Below are positions 40,713 to 50,172 of a DNA stretch of 64,000 nucleotides, in pieces (position 1 is the first letter of the stretch; every line of letters begins with the position of its first letter). Where the stretch lies: contig CALDNT010000094.1 of NCBI GenBank assembly GCA_937915145.1, positions 21,126 through 85,125 on the forward strand, written 5' to 3'. This DNA comes from an uncultured Reyranella sp. (GTDB taxonomy: Bacteria > Pseudomonadota > Alphaproteobacteria > Reyranellales > Reyranellaceae). Position numbers and translations under genes: made by a program. Below the pieces are notes generated by a model. That model made no database searches. It was given only the letters and a program-made list of their open reading frames with translations, and was not told the origin of the DNA.

Positions 40713-42443
40713 ATGGCTAAGGGCAGCACCCTGCGCAGACCCGAGAACGACACGTCGAGCGCCGAATTCGCGGCACTTCTCGACGAATCGCTCGGTGGTT
40801 CGACCAGTTTCGAAGGCACGGTCGTCAAGGGCCGGATCATTCGCATCGCCAACGATTTCGTCACCATCGATGTCGGCCTCAAGTCCGAGGGCCGCGTCGC
40901 ATTGCGTGAATTCGCCAATGGCGGCGCCGCCGAAGTGAAGGAAGGCGACGAGGTCGACATCTTCGTCGATCGCATGGAGAACAAGGAAGGCGAGGCCGTC
41001 CTGTCGCGCGACAAGGCGCGCCGCGAGGAAGCCTGGACCGTTCTCGAGAAGGCATTCACCGACAACGAGCGCGTCATGGGCACGATCTTCGGCCGCGTGA
41101 AGGGTGGCTTCACGGTCGACCTGAGCGGCGCGGTGGCGTTTCTGCCGGGCAGCCAGGTGGATGTCCGTCCGGTACGCGATGTCGGCCCGCTGATGGGCCA
41201 GGCCCAGCAGTTCCAGATCCTCAAGATGGATCGCCGCCGCGGCAACATCGTGGTGTCGCGGCGCGCCGTGATGGAAGAGACCCGGGCCGAGGACCGTACG
41301 CGCCTGATGGGCGCGCTGTCGGAGGGCCAGGTGCTCGACGGCATCGTGAAGAACATCACCGACTACGGTGCGTTCGTGGATCTGGGTGGCGTCGATGGCC
41401 TGCTGCATGTCACCGACATCGCCTGGAAGCGTATCAATCACCCGTCCGAAGCACTGACCATCGGCCAATCGGTCAAGGTCCAGGTCATTCGCTTCAACGC
41501 CGAGACCCAGCGCATTTCGCTCGGCATGAAGCAGCTGATGAGCGATCCGTGGGAAGGCGCCGGCGCCAAGTATCCGGTCGCGTTCAAGCTCAAGGGCCGT
41601 GTCACCAACATCACCGACTACGGCGCGTTCGTCGAGCTGGAGCCCGGTGTCGAGGGCCTGGTCCATGTCAGCGAAATGAGCTGGACCAAGAAGAACGTCC
41701 ATCCGGGCAAGATCGTTTCGACCTCGCAGGAAGTCGAAGTGATGGTGCTGGACGTCGACATGTCCAAGCGCCGCATCTCGCTCGGCCTCAAGCAGTGCAT
41801 GGCCAATCCCTGGGAGAGTTTCGCCGAGACCCATGCGGCCGGCACCGAGCTGGAGGGCGAGGTTCGCAACATCACCGAGTTCGGCCTGTTCGTCGGCCTG
41901 CCCGGCGACATCGACGGCATGGTCCATCTCAGCGACCTGTCGTGGGACAAGGCCGGCGACGAGGCGATCCGCGACTTCAAGAAGGGCGATCAGGTCAAGG
42001 TCAAGGTCCTCGACGTCGACATCGACAAGGAGCGCATTTCGCTCGGCATCAAGCAGCTCGCCAACGACCCGTTCGAGAAGGTGGGCGCCGTTGCCAAGAA
42101 GGGCGATGTGGTCACCGTTATCGTGGCCGGCATCCAGGACAGCGGCATCGACGTCACGGTGCAGGACGGCATCCCGGGCTTCATCCGCAAGACCGAACTC
42201 AGCCGCGACCGTTCCGAGCAGCGTCCCGACCGCTACGCCATCGGCGACAAGCTCGACGCCAAGATCACCAACATCGACAAGGCCTCGCGCCGCGTCGTGC
42301 TGTCGGTCAAGGCGCGCGAAATGGACGAAGAAAAGAAGGCGATGGCCGATTTCGGCTCGTCCGACTCGGGCGCGAGCCTCGGCGACATCCTGGGCGCGGC
42401 CCTCAGCCGGGCCCAGAAGAAGTCCGACGAAGACGAGAAATAG
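40713..42443 (+). CDS. rpsA: 30S ribosomal protein S1
   Basis: 576 aa with repeated S1 motifs (NITDYGAFVDLGGVDGLLHVTDIAWKRINHPSE etc.). Confidence 0.97.
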   Translation: MAKGSTLRRPENDTSSAEFAALLDESLGGSTSFEGTVVKGRIIRIANDFVTIDVGLKSEGRVALREFANGGAAEVKEGDEVDIFVDRMENKEGEAVLSRDKARREEAWTVLEKAFTDNERVMGTIFGRVKGGFTVDLSGAVAFLPGSQVDVRPVRDVGPLMGQAQQFQILKMDRRRGNIVVSRRAVMEETRAEDRTRLMGALSEGQVLDGIVKNITDYGAFVDLGGVDGLLHVTDIAWKRINHPSEALTIGQSVKVQVIRFNAETQRISLGMKQLMSDPWEGAGAKYPVAFKLKGRVTNITDYGAFVELEPGVEGLVHVSEMSWTKKNVHPGKIVSTSQEVEVMVLDVDMSKRRISLGLKQCMANPWESFAETHAAGTELEGEVRNITEFGLFVGLPGDIDGMVHLSDLSWDKAGDEAIRDFKKGDQVKVKVLDVDIDKERISLGIKQLANDPFEKVGAVAKKGDVVTVIVAGIQDSGIDVTVQDGIPGFIRKTELSRDRSEQRPDRYAIGDKLDAKITNIDKASRRVVLSVKAREMDEEKKAMADFGSSDSGASLGDILGAALSRAQKKSDEDEK

Positions 42444-42464
42444 GTCTCCGCAACAGACCCAGCG

Positions 42465-42497
42465 AAAGGCCGGCCCCGCAAGGGCCGGCCTTTTCTT
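42465..42497 (+). terminator. Rho-independent terminator of rpsA
   Basis: AAAGGCCGGCCC-CGCAA-GGGCCGGCCTTTT then TCTTTG. Confidence 0.9.
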
Positions 42498-42518
42498 TGT
42501 GGTTTCAAGGGGTTAGGC

Positions 42519-42546
42519 TTGACGGACCCGATATATAGTTTAATAT
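42519..42546 (+). promoter_or_regulatory. Putative sigma70-like promoter of ihfB
   Basis: TTGACG-N16-TAATAT about 55 nt upstream of the ATG. Confidence 0.6.
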
Positions 42547-42600
42547 CAAAGACTTAAATCCTTGCTCTCGGGGTCTGTGAGGCCTCGCCATGGAACCGCG

Positions 42601-42945
42601 ATGACCAAGTCCGAGCTGATTGCCCGCCTGGCGGCCCGGAATCCTCATCTCTATCAAAGAGATGTCGAGAGGATTGTTGCCACTGTTTTCGACGAAATCT
42701 CCAAGGCATTGGCGTCGGGCCATCGCGTCGAGTTGCGCGGTTTCGGCGCCTTTTCGGTCAAGAAGCGGGATCCACGTACCGGCCGCAATCCACGGACTGG
42801 CGAGCAGGTGGCGGTTGCCTCCAAGCGCGTGCCGTATTTCAAGACCGGCAAGGATTTGCGCGACCGCCTGAACAAGGAAGCGGCGCGTGCGGCCGGCCTG
42901 ATGCCGCCTGATGCGGGTGACATCACGGCCGACGACAAGAAGTAG
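42601..42945 (+). CDS. ihfB: Integration host factor subunit beta
   Basis: [33 protein letters not shown]...[27 protein letters not shown]. Confidence 0.95.
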   Translation: MTKSELIARLAARNPHLYQRDVERIVATVFDEISKALASGHRVELRGFGAFSVKKRDPRTGRNPRTGEQVAVASKRVPYFKTGKDLRDRLNKEAARAAGLMPPDAGDITADDKK

Positions 42946-43005
42946 CCTCAGGGGCCATCGCCCTCCTCGCGCCACCCCGCTTGGCTGTGGCATGCTGGGC
43001 GCCGC

Positions 43006-43410
43006 ATGAAAATCCTGTCCCGCGCTCTGTTCCTGCTCTTCATCCTGGCTGGCGTCCTCATCGCGGTCAGCAACACCCAGCTTGTGCAGCTTGCCTTGTG
43101 GCCGTTGCCTGGCATCGTCATCGTGCCGGCCTATCTGCTGGTCGTTGCTTTGTTGTTGGCCGGTGTGTTGGCGGGACTGGCGCTCGGGTGGCGGGCTGGG
43201 CGGCATCATCGCCGCCGCGCGCGCAAGGCGGCCAGCGAGGCAGCACGGCTGGAGCGTGAGCTCGCACGCCTGCGCGGCGGCATCGCCGAGCGGACGCCGA
43301 CGGCCGCGGGTGTGTCCCCGACGTCATCGGAACACAAGGCGATCGAGCGGCAAAGCGCTCTGGTCGCTCCCGATCTCGCATCCCCGGCCGGCCGCGGCCC
43401 GCTTTCGTGA
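43006..43410 (+). CDS. LapA/DUF1049 domain membrane protein
   Basis: Two TM segments plus SNTQLVQLALWPLPG..., downstream of ihfB. Confidence 0.75.
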   Translation: MKILSRALFLLFILAGVLIAVSNTQLVQLALWPLPGIVIVPAYLLVVALLLAGVLAGLALGWRAGRHHRRRARKAASEAARLERELARLRGGIAERTPTAAGVSPTSSEHKAIERQSALVAPDLASPAGRGPLS

Positions 43411-44408
43411 AAATTCTCTCGGCCGCCGAGGTCGACGCCGCCCTCGACGATCTTTCGCTGATCGCCCGTCTCGAGGCGTTGTTTCGTGCCGGTTGCGAGA
43501 TGCCGGTCCGGCATCACCATCCAGTCAGGGCGCCGCTTGGCCCCGGATCGGCCGATGCCATGCTGTTGCTGATGCCGGCATGGACGCGCGCTTCGGCTTC
43601 GCAGGGTGTAGGCAGCCATATCGGCGTCAAAGTCGTGACGGTTTTTCCGGACAACGGCAGGCAGGCGCTTCCTTCGATCTACGGTCAATATCTCCTCATC
43701 GATGGCACGACCGGCCAGACGTTGGCCTTGCTCGACGGCACGATGCTCACCAAACGCCGTACGGCCTGTGCGTCGGGGCTAGCCTCGCGCTACCTGTCGC
43801 GACCGGACTCCTCGAGGTTTTTGATGATCGGGACAGGCGCGTTGGCTCCCGAACTCATTCGTGTCCACGCCAAGGTCCGGCCGATCCGCGAGGTCGCCAT
43901 CTGGGGGCGAACCCCGGAGCGCGCCGAGACGCTGGCCGGACAGCTTGCGGCGACGCTGCCGAAGGTGCTCGGCCGGCCCATCGTCGTGCGTGCCGTGGCC
44001 GATCGTGAGGCGGCGGTCGCCGCTGCCGATATCGTGTCCTGTGCGACGTTGTCGACGTCGCCGCTGGTCGAGGGTGCATGGCTGCACGGGGGTCAGCACC
44101 TTGATCTTGTTGGCGCGTACACGTCCGGGATGCGTGAAAGCGACGACGGCGCCATCCGACGGTCACGTCTCTACGTCGATACCCGGGCTGGCGCGCTCCA
44201 GGAGGCGGGCGATATCGTCCAGCCGCTGGCCAATGGCACCATCGATGAAGCTGATATCGTTGCTGACCTGTTCGAACTGACGCGCGGCCAGAAGGTCGGC
44301 CGGTCGGCCGGCGATGCCAACGCCATCACGCTCTTCAAGTCGGTGGGCGCGGCGCTTGAGGATCTGGCGGCTGCCGAACTCGCTGTTTTCCAGCCACTGC
44401 CCATTTGA
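43407..44408 (+). CDS. Ornithine cyclodeaminase/mu-crystallin family protein
   Basis: GTG start overlapping the previous stop; SHIGVKVVTVFPDNGRQALPSIYGQYLLIDGTTGQTLALLDGTMLTKRRTACASGLASRYL. Confidence 0.93.
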   Translation: MKILSAAEVDAALDDLSLIARLEALFRAGCEMPVRHHHPVRAPLGPGSADAMLLLMPAWTRASASQGVGSHIGVKVVTVFPDNGRQALPSIYGQYLLIDGTTGQTLALLDGTMLTKRRTACASGLASRYLSRPDSSRFLMIGTGALAPELIRVHAKVRPIREVAIWGRTPERAETLAGQLAATLPKVLGRPIVVRAVADREAAVAAADIVSCATLSTSPLVEGAWLHGGQHLDLVGAYTSGMRESDDGAIRRSRLYVDTRAGALQEAGDIVQPLANGTIDEADIVADLFELTRGQKVGRSAGDANAITLFKSVGAALEDLAAAELAVFQPLPI

Positions 44409-44629
44409 ATCTTTGCGGCGTTGTCGTCCGTTCGAACGCGAGCCGCCGTGATCGCGGTGGAAGCGATGGCAGAGGCATGGGGTCGGATTCGGATAGATGA
44501 ATTGTATTCATCCCAGGTGAGAAGTTTCCCTTTGTTGTGGCCATTGCCGCCCACCAGATTTCCCCGCTGAACAACGCGGTGGAGGCATGGCGTCATGGTC
44601 GTACTTGAAGCGCAAGGCGCCTCCGGCCT

Positions 44630-45940
44630 TTGGCAGCCATCGTCGAAGGCGGCAGCTCCGGTGGCTTTTCCGAAATCCACCCCGTGATTACGTCTGATCG
44701 CCGGCTGGTGGCGGCCGTATGTGCCGCCCTGCTGCTCAACATGGTCGGCTTCGCAAATATCGGTGTGGTGTTGCCGGCAGTGGCGGTGGATCTGGGCCTC
44801 AACGCCGCACAGGCGGGGCTCCTGGGCGGTGTCTTCTTCGCCGCCTACGCCGCCGGCGTCCCCCTGTTCGTGCCACTGACCGACCGGGTCTCACCGCTGA
44901 AGGTGTATGTGATCGGCTCGGCCTTTTGGGTCGCCGGCGGCCTTTGCGTCTCCCTTGCCGAGGGCGGTCTCGCCTTGCCGCTGGCTGGCCGCATCCTGTC
45001 CGGACTGGGCATGGCTGCAACTTACATGCCAGGGCTGATGCTGCTTGTGACGCGATTGCCGGAGCAACGGCGCTCCGCGGCTGCCTCGACCTACACGTCG
45101 TGCATTACGCTCGGCACCGGCTTCTGCTTTGCCGTTACCGGTCTCGTCGCGCTCTACTTTCCATGGCGAATGGCCTTCGCCGCCGCCGCCGCCACGGCGG
45201 CGCTGGCGCTTCCCATCGTTGTGATGGCGGTTCGCGCGACGCCATGCCGGATCGAGCCACCGCGGACGGCTCCGCCGGATGTCATGCCTCGGGAGCCGGC
45301 CGTACCCGGCCAAGCCGGCCCGGCCTTGGGGTTCCTGATGCGTCCGAAGGTGCTTGGCCTGCTCGCAGCGTCGGCCGGCAACGCCTGGGAAGGCATGGCC
45401 CTGCGGACCTGGTGGATCGCCTATCTGGTTTTTTGCTCCCAAACGCCTCCGGACGGATCGACCTTGGCGAAGCTCGCCATTGCGACCGCGCTTGCCGGAC
45501 TGGTTGCCATGCCGGTCAGCGTCGCCGTCGCCCGCCGGGCGCAGGGACCGCGCCGGGTGCCGATCCTGGTGGCGGTGTGCCTGGCGTCGGGACTGTTCTC
45601 GCTGATCCCACCATTGCTCGCAGGCCTGCCGGTGCCGCTCATGATCGGACTCACGACAGTTTATCTGTGCCTGGTCTTTGCCGACGCCGGCACCTTGCCG
45701 GCTGCCATTCTTGAGGAGACTCCGCCGCCGCGCCGGGGTGCGGCGCTCGCCGCGGCCGCCACCGCCAGCAACGCCGGTGCCTTCGTGGGTGCCGCCACCG
45801 TCGGCGTGGTCCTGGATATCGCGGGTGGTCCGACATCGCAGATTGCCTGGCTGTTCGCCTTCGCGACAATGGGCGCGGGATCCGTTGTCGGAGGGCTTGT
45901 GCTGTGGGCCGCCGCTCGTCCGGCGACGCAGGCTCGATGA
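44630..45940 (+). CDS. MFS transporter
   Basis: about 12 hydrophobic segments; NMVGFANIGVVLPAVAVDLGLNAAQAGLLGGVFFAAYAAGVPLFVPLTDR; exact start uncertain. Confidence 0.88.
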   Translation: MAAIVEGGSSGGFSEIHPVITSDRRLVAAVCAALLLNMVGFANIGVVLPAVAVDLGLNAAQAGLLGGVFFAAYAAGVPLFVPLTDRVSPLKVYVIGSAFWVAGGLCVSLAEGGLALPLAGRILSGLGMAATYMPGLMLLVTRLPEQRRSAAASTYTSCITLGTGFCFAVTGLVALYFPWRMAFAAAAATAALALPIVVMAVRATPCRIEPPRTAPPDVMPREPAVPGQAGPALGFLMRPKVLGLLAASAGNAWEGMALRTWWIAYLVFCSQTPPDGSTLAKLAIATALAGLVAMPVSVAVARRAQGPRRVPILVAVCLASGLFSLIPPLLAGLPVPLMIGLTTVYLCLVFADAGTLPAAILEETPPPRRGAALAAAATASNAGAFVGAATVGVVLDIAGGPTSQIAWLFAFATMGAGSVVGGLVLWAAARPATQAR

Positions 45941-46101
45941 GCGTGCCGCGGCAAGGTTGCGACCGCTACAGAATCTCGCGCTGCCGCGCTGACGGTGATG
46001 AGTCAAGAGGGCACGACCATTCACCGCCGCTGGCGGGTGTTATGTGACCGTTGTGCGACGCGCGCAGTCGGTGTAGCGAAGGAGTAACAGGGGCGAGGGC
46101 G

Positions 46102-46575
46102 ATGCGAAGCAACGTCGCAAAAAAACAGCAAGAGTCGAAGGCGGCGTCATCTCCGACCTCACGGCCTTACCGCATCGAAGAGCAAGTTGGCTATTTGTTG
46201 CGTCGTGCGCATCAGCGCGCCAGTGCCATCTTTCAGGTCAGCATCGGCGATCCCAACATTACGCCGACCCAGTACTCGAGCCTGGTGAAGTTGAACGAGT
46301 ACACCGAATTGTCGCAGAACCTGCTCGGCCGGCTGGTCGGCATGGACAAGGCGACGATGCAGGGCGTGGTGCGGCGGCTGAAGGAGCGCGGTCTGGTCGA
46401 TTCGCGACCCGACCCGGGCGATGCGCGGCGCACGCTGCTCAGCCTGACGACCGATGGCCAGCGTCTGGTGAACAAACTCCTGATCAACGGCCCTGCGGTG
46501 TCGCGTGAGACATTGAAAGCGCTCAATGCCCAGGAGCAGCGACAGCTTCTCGACCTCCTCTCCAGGATCGCCTGA
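46102..46575 (+). CDS. MarR family transcriptional regulator
   Basis: NITPTQYSSLVKLNEYTELSQNLLGRLVGMDKATMQGVVRRLKERGLVDSRPDPGDARRTLLSLT. Confidence 0.92.
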   Translation: MRSNVAKKQQESKAASSPTSRPYRIEEQVGYLLRRAHQRASAIFQVSIGDPNITPTQYSSLVKLNEYTELSQNLLGRLVGMDKATMQGVVRRLKERGLVDSRPDPGDARRTLLSLTTDGQRLVNKLLINGPAVSRETLKALNAQEQRQLLDLLSRIA

Positions 46576-46633
46576 CCGCGACTCAGCCGTTTGATTCGCG
46601 GCGGTGCTGTGGCATCGTGCGTACACGAACGAT

Positions 46634-47464
46634 ATGGGTGCTTACCTTCGTCCTCAACGCCTTGAAGAGGCGCTTCTGGCTTTGGCCCGACCGCACAGCG
46701 TGCTGGCCGGCGGTACCGACTTCTATCCGTCGCGGGTCGGTCGCACGATCGAGGAAGACGTTCTCGACATCGGTGGCATTGCTGTCCTGCGCGGCATTTC
46801 GGCGACCGTCGATGGCTGGCGCCTGGGTGCCACCACGACCTGGAGTGAAGTGATAGCGGCCGATCTGCCGCCTCTGTTCAATGGCCTGAAGCAGGCGGCG
46901 CGCGAGGTTGGTGGCCGCCAGATCCAGAATGCCGGCACGTTGGCGGGCAACCTCTGCAATGCCTCTCCGGCGGCCGACGGTGTGCCATGTCTGCTGACGC
47001 TCGACGCCGAGGTCGAGATCGCGAGCCGGATGACGACACGCCGGATGCCGCTTGGCCAGTTCATCTCCGGAGTCCGCCGTACGGTCCTGGCGCCCGGCGA
47101 ACTCGTCATCGCCTTTCATGTTCCAAACCCTCGCCATTCGGCACGGAGCGCCTTCCTCAAGCTCGGTGCCCGGCGCTATCTGGTGATTTCCATCGCCATG
47201 GTGGCCGCAACGCTCGAAATCGCCGAAGACCGGATCGCGACGGCTCGCATCGCCGTCGGCGCCTGCTCGGCGGTGGCGCAGCGTCTGCCCGCGCTGGAGG
47301 CGGCGCTTCTGGGCGCACCGGTCGATGGATATCTGGCCGATCGGATCGACCGCGCCCATCTCGCGCCTCTGGCGCCGATCGACGATGTGCGCGGCAGCGC
47401 CGATTATCGCCGAGACGCCGCCCTCGTGTTGCTGCGCCGCCTGCTGGCGGGTTTCGCGGCATGA
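46634..47464 (+). CDS. Xanthine-dehydrogenase-family FAD-binding subunit
   Basis: LRPQRLEEALLALARPHSVLAGGTDFYPSRVGR, GGRQIQNAGTLAGNLCNASPAADGVPCLL. Confidence 0.93.
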   Translation: MGAYLRPQRLEEALLALARPHSVLAGGTDFYPSRVGRTIEEDVLDIGGIAVLRGISATVDGWRLGATTTWSEVIAADLPPLFNGLKQAAREVGGRQIQNAGTLAGNLCNASPAADGVPCLLTLDAEVEIASRMTTRRMPLGQFISGVRRTVLAPGELVIAFHVPNPRHSARSAFLKLGARRYLVISIAMVAATLEIAEDRIATARIAVGACSAVAQRLPALEAALLGAPVDGYLADRIDRAHLAPLAPIDDVRGSADYRRDAALVLLRRLLAGFAA

Positions 47465-50172
47465 AGATGAATTTCACCCTGAACGGCGCGGTCGCGTCCT
47501 GGAGCGGTCCGCCGGTCACGCGTCTCGCCGCGGCGCTGCGCGACGACCTCGGCCTTACCGGCACAAAGATCGGCTGCGATGCCGGTGACTGCGGTGCCTG
47601 CACCGTACTGCTCGACAATCAGCAGGTTTGTTCCTGTCTGGTCGCGATGGGTCAGGTCGAAGGTCGTTCGGTCGAGACCGTCGAGGGTCTCGAGACGACG
47701 GACGGTGGGCTTTCCCGCCTGCAGGACGCCTTTCTCGCGTGCGGCGCGGCGCAGTGCGGCATTTGTACGCCGGGGATGCTGATGGCATCAGAGGATCTGC
47801 TGCGGCGGAGCCCGCAGCCTGACCGCGCCGAGATAGAGGAGGCGCTGGGTGGCGTGCTCTGTCGTTGCACCGGCTACAGCAAGATAGTCGACGCCGTGCT
47901 GGCGGCCTCGCAGGCACCGATGCCGCGGGTGTCGCCGCCGGCCGGTGGCGCGGTCGGTGCCCGCATCGTGCGGGTCGATGGTCATGCCAAGGTCACGGGG
48001 CGTGACAGGTTCGGCGCCGACGGCATTCCGGGCGATGCTCTGTGGATCCGCGTGGTGCGCTCGCCGCATGCGCGTGCGCGCTTCGAATTGGGCGACCTGG
48101 CACCGCTGCACGGCCGGTTGGCCGCTGTGCTGACGGCATCGGACGTGCCGTTCAACGGCTTCGGCATCTACCCCGACATCAAGGACCAGCCGGTGCTGGC
48201 CGATGGAATCGTGCGCTTTCGCGGCGAGGCGATGGTGGCGCTGGTTGGCGATCGCGCAAGTGTCCTCTCGGTCCGCGACGACGAGGTGCCGGTTGCCTGG
48301 GCGATCGAACTACCGGTAATCGGTATTGACGCGGCAACGGCTGCGGATGCGCCACAGGTCCAGGTCGGCCGGCCTAAGAACCTCCTGCTCGACGGTGGCG
48401 TGAGGTGCGGCGACGCCAGCGCGGCTTTTGCCGGCTGCGCTGCCGTGGCCGAGGGCGTGTTCGAGACGACATTCGTCGAGCACGCCTATATCGAACCGGA
48501 GGCGGGCTGGGCCGAGCGGGTGGGTGATCGCATAGAAATCCACGTCACCACCCAGACGCCCTACATGGACCGCGACGAGATCGCCAGCGTGATGCAGCTC
48601 AGTCGCGAAAGCGTCCGGATCGTGCCGACCGCCTGCGGTGGTGGCTTCGGCGGCAAGCTTGACCTGTCGGTCCAGCCGCTGGTGGCGCTGGCGGCATGGC
48701 GGCTGAAACGCCCCGTGGCCTGTGTCTATACGCGGCCCGAAAGCATGGCCGCCACCACCAAGCGTCACCCGGCCCGCGTTTCGGCGAAGTTCGGTTGCGA
48801 TGCTGCCGGCAAGCTGGTGGCGTGCGACATCAGGGCAACCTTCGACACCGGCGCCTATGCCTCATGGGGCCCGACCGTCGCCAATCGTGTGCCCGTCCAT
48901 GCCATGGGCCCCTATGCGATGCCGAACGTGCGCAGCTGGGGCGAGGCCTTTTTCACCAATGGTCCGCCCGCCGGCGCCTTTCGCGGCTTCGGGGTGCCGC
49001 AGGCGGCCATCGCCCACGAGGCGATGATGGACGGCCTCGCCGACCGGCTCGGCATCGACCGGCTGGAGTTCAGGCATCGCAACGCGCTGCGGGCGGGCGA
49101 TACGACGGCGACAGGGCAGGTCCTGGCGCATTCGGCCGGCCTTGCCGAATGCCTCGACGCGTTGCGGCCGCACTGGCGCAAGGCGCATGTCGAGGTCGCG
49201 GCCTTCAACGCCGGTGGCGGGAACAAGCGTCGCGGCGTCGGCATCGGCTGCATGTGGTACGGCATCGGCAACACCTCGATGTCGAACCCGTCGATCATTC
49301 GGGTCGGCCTGTCGCCGGCCGGTACGCTGACGCTCTACAACGGGGCGGTCGACATCGGGCAGGGCAGCAACACCATCCTGACCCAGATCGCGGCCGACGC
49401 GCTGGGCCTGCCGGCGGCGCAATTCGCTCTGGTCTCCGGCGATACCGATCTTACCGCCGATGCCGGCAAAACCTCGGCCTCGCGGCAGACCTTCGTGTCG
49501 GGCAAGGCCGCTGAGGGGGCGGGCCAGGACCTGCGCCGACAGATCTTGCGGCTGGCCAATGCAGGGGCGGACGCCGTGCTGTCGCTGGAGGGCGCCCGAC
49601 TCCTGGTGCGCGATGGCGCCGAGGTGCGCACGATCGATCTCGCGGTCGCCGGCCCGCTGATCGGCGAAGGTACGTTCGATCCGCCGACCACGCCGCTCGA
49701 TGCCGACGGCCAGGGCGTGCCCTACGCCACCTATGCATTTGCCGCCCAGATGGCCACCGTGGAAGTCGACCTCGATCTCGGCACGGTCAAAGTGCTGCGC
49801 ATCGTCGCCGCCCACGACGTCGGCCGGGCGATCAACCCGACGCTGGTCGAAGGCCAGATCGAAGGCGGCATCGCGCAGGGGCTGGGACTGGCATTGATGG
49901 AAGAGTTCCTGCCCGGCCGTACCGAGAACCTGCACGACTACCTGATTCCGACCATTGGCGACGTTCCGGAGATCGAGTGCATCCTGATCGAGGATCGCGA
50001 GCCGCTCGGCCCCTCCGGCGCCAAGGGCGTGGGCGAGCCCGGCCTGGTGCCGACCGCGCCGGCCATCCTGGGCGCCGTCCATCACGCGACCGGCGTGCGC
50101 GCCACCCGCGTTCCGCTGTTGCCGCATCGCCTGCACGAGGCCATCGTTGCGGCGAAGGGGAAGTTGCAATGA
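47461..50172 (+). CDS. Molybdopterin-dependent oxidoreductase with fused N-terminal 2x[2Fe-2S] domain (xanthine dehydrogenase family)
   Basis: GCDAGDCGACTVLLDN, CGAAQCGICTPGML, GVLCRCTGYSKI; C-terminal GAFRGFG and GAKGVGEPG. Confidence 0.93.
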   Translation: MKMNFTLNGAVASWSGPPVTRLAAALRDDLGLTGTKIGCDAGDCGACTVLLDNQQVCSCLVAMGQVEGRSVETVEGLETTDGGLSRLQDAFLACGAAQCGICTPGMLMASEDLLRRSPQPDRAEIEEALGGVLCRCTGYSKIVDAVLAASQAPMPRVSPPAGGAVGARIVRVDGHAKVTGRDRFGADGIPGDALWIRVVRSPHARARFELGDLAPLHGRLAAVLTASDVPFNGFGIYPDIKDQPVLADGIVRFRGEAMVALVGDRASVLSVRDDEVPVAWAIELPVIGIDAATAADAPQVQVGRPKNLLLDGGVRCGDASAAFAGCAAVAEGVFETTFVEHAYIEPEAGWAERVGDRIEIHVTTQTPYMDRDEIASVMQLSRESVRIVPTACGGGFGGKLDLSVQPLVALAAWRLKRPVACVYTRPESMAATTKRHPARVSAKFGCDAAGKLVACDIRATFDTGAYASWGPTVANRVPVHAMGPYAMPNVRSWGEAFFTNGPPAGAFRGFGVPQAAIAHEAMMDGLADRLGIDRLEFRHRNALRAGDTTATGQVLAHSAGLAECLDALRPHWRKAHVEVAAFNAGGGNKRRGVGIGCMWYGIGNTSMSNPSIIRVGLSPAGTLTLYNGAVDIGQGSNTILTQIAADALGLPAAQFALVSGDTDLTADAGKTSASRQTFVSGKAAEGAGQDLRRQILRLANAGADAVLSLEGARLLVRDGAEVRTIDLAVAGPLIGEGTFDPPTTPLDADGQGVPYATYAFAAQMATVEVDLDLGTVKVLRIVAAHDVGRAINPTLVEGQIEGGIAQGLGLALMEEFLPGRTENLHDYLIPTIGDVPEIECILIEDREPLGPSGAKGVGEPGLVPTAPAILGAVHHATGVRATRVPLLPHRLHEAIVAAKGKLQ

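Noticed and set aside
44409-44680. Possible gene or remnant in the gap before the MFS gene
   Set aside because: Small ORFs on both strands but no convincing family motif, RBS or continuity; left unannotated.
46987-47460. N-terminal extension of the 1061-aa Mo-oxidoreductase ORF
   Set aside because: Off-frame reading of the FAD subunit; the true start is the ATGA at 47461.
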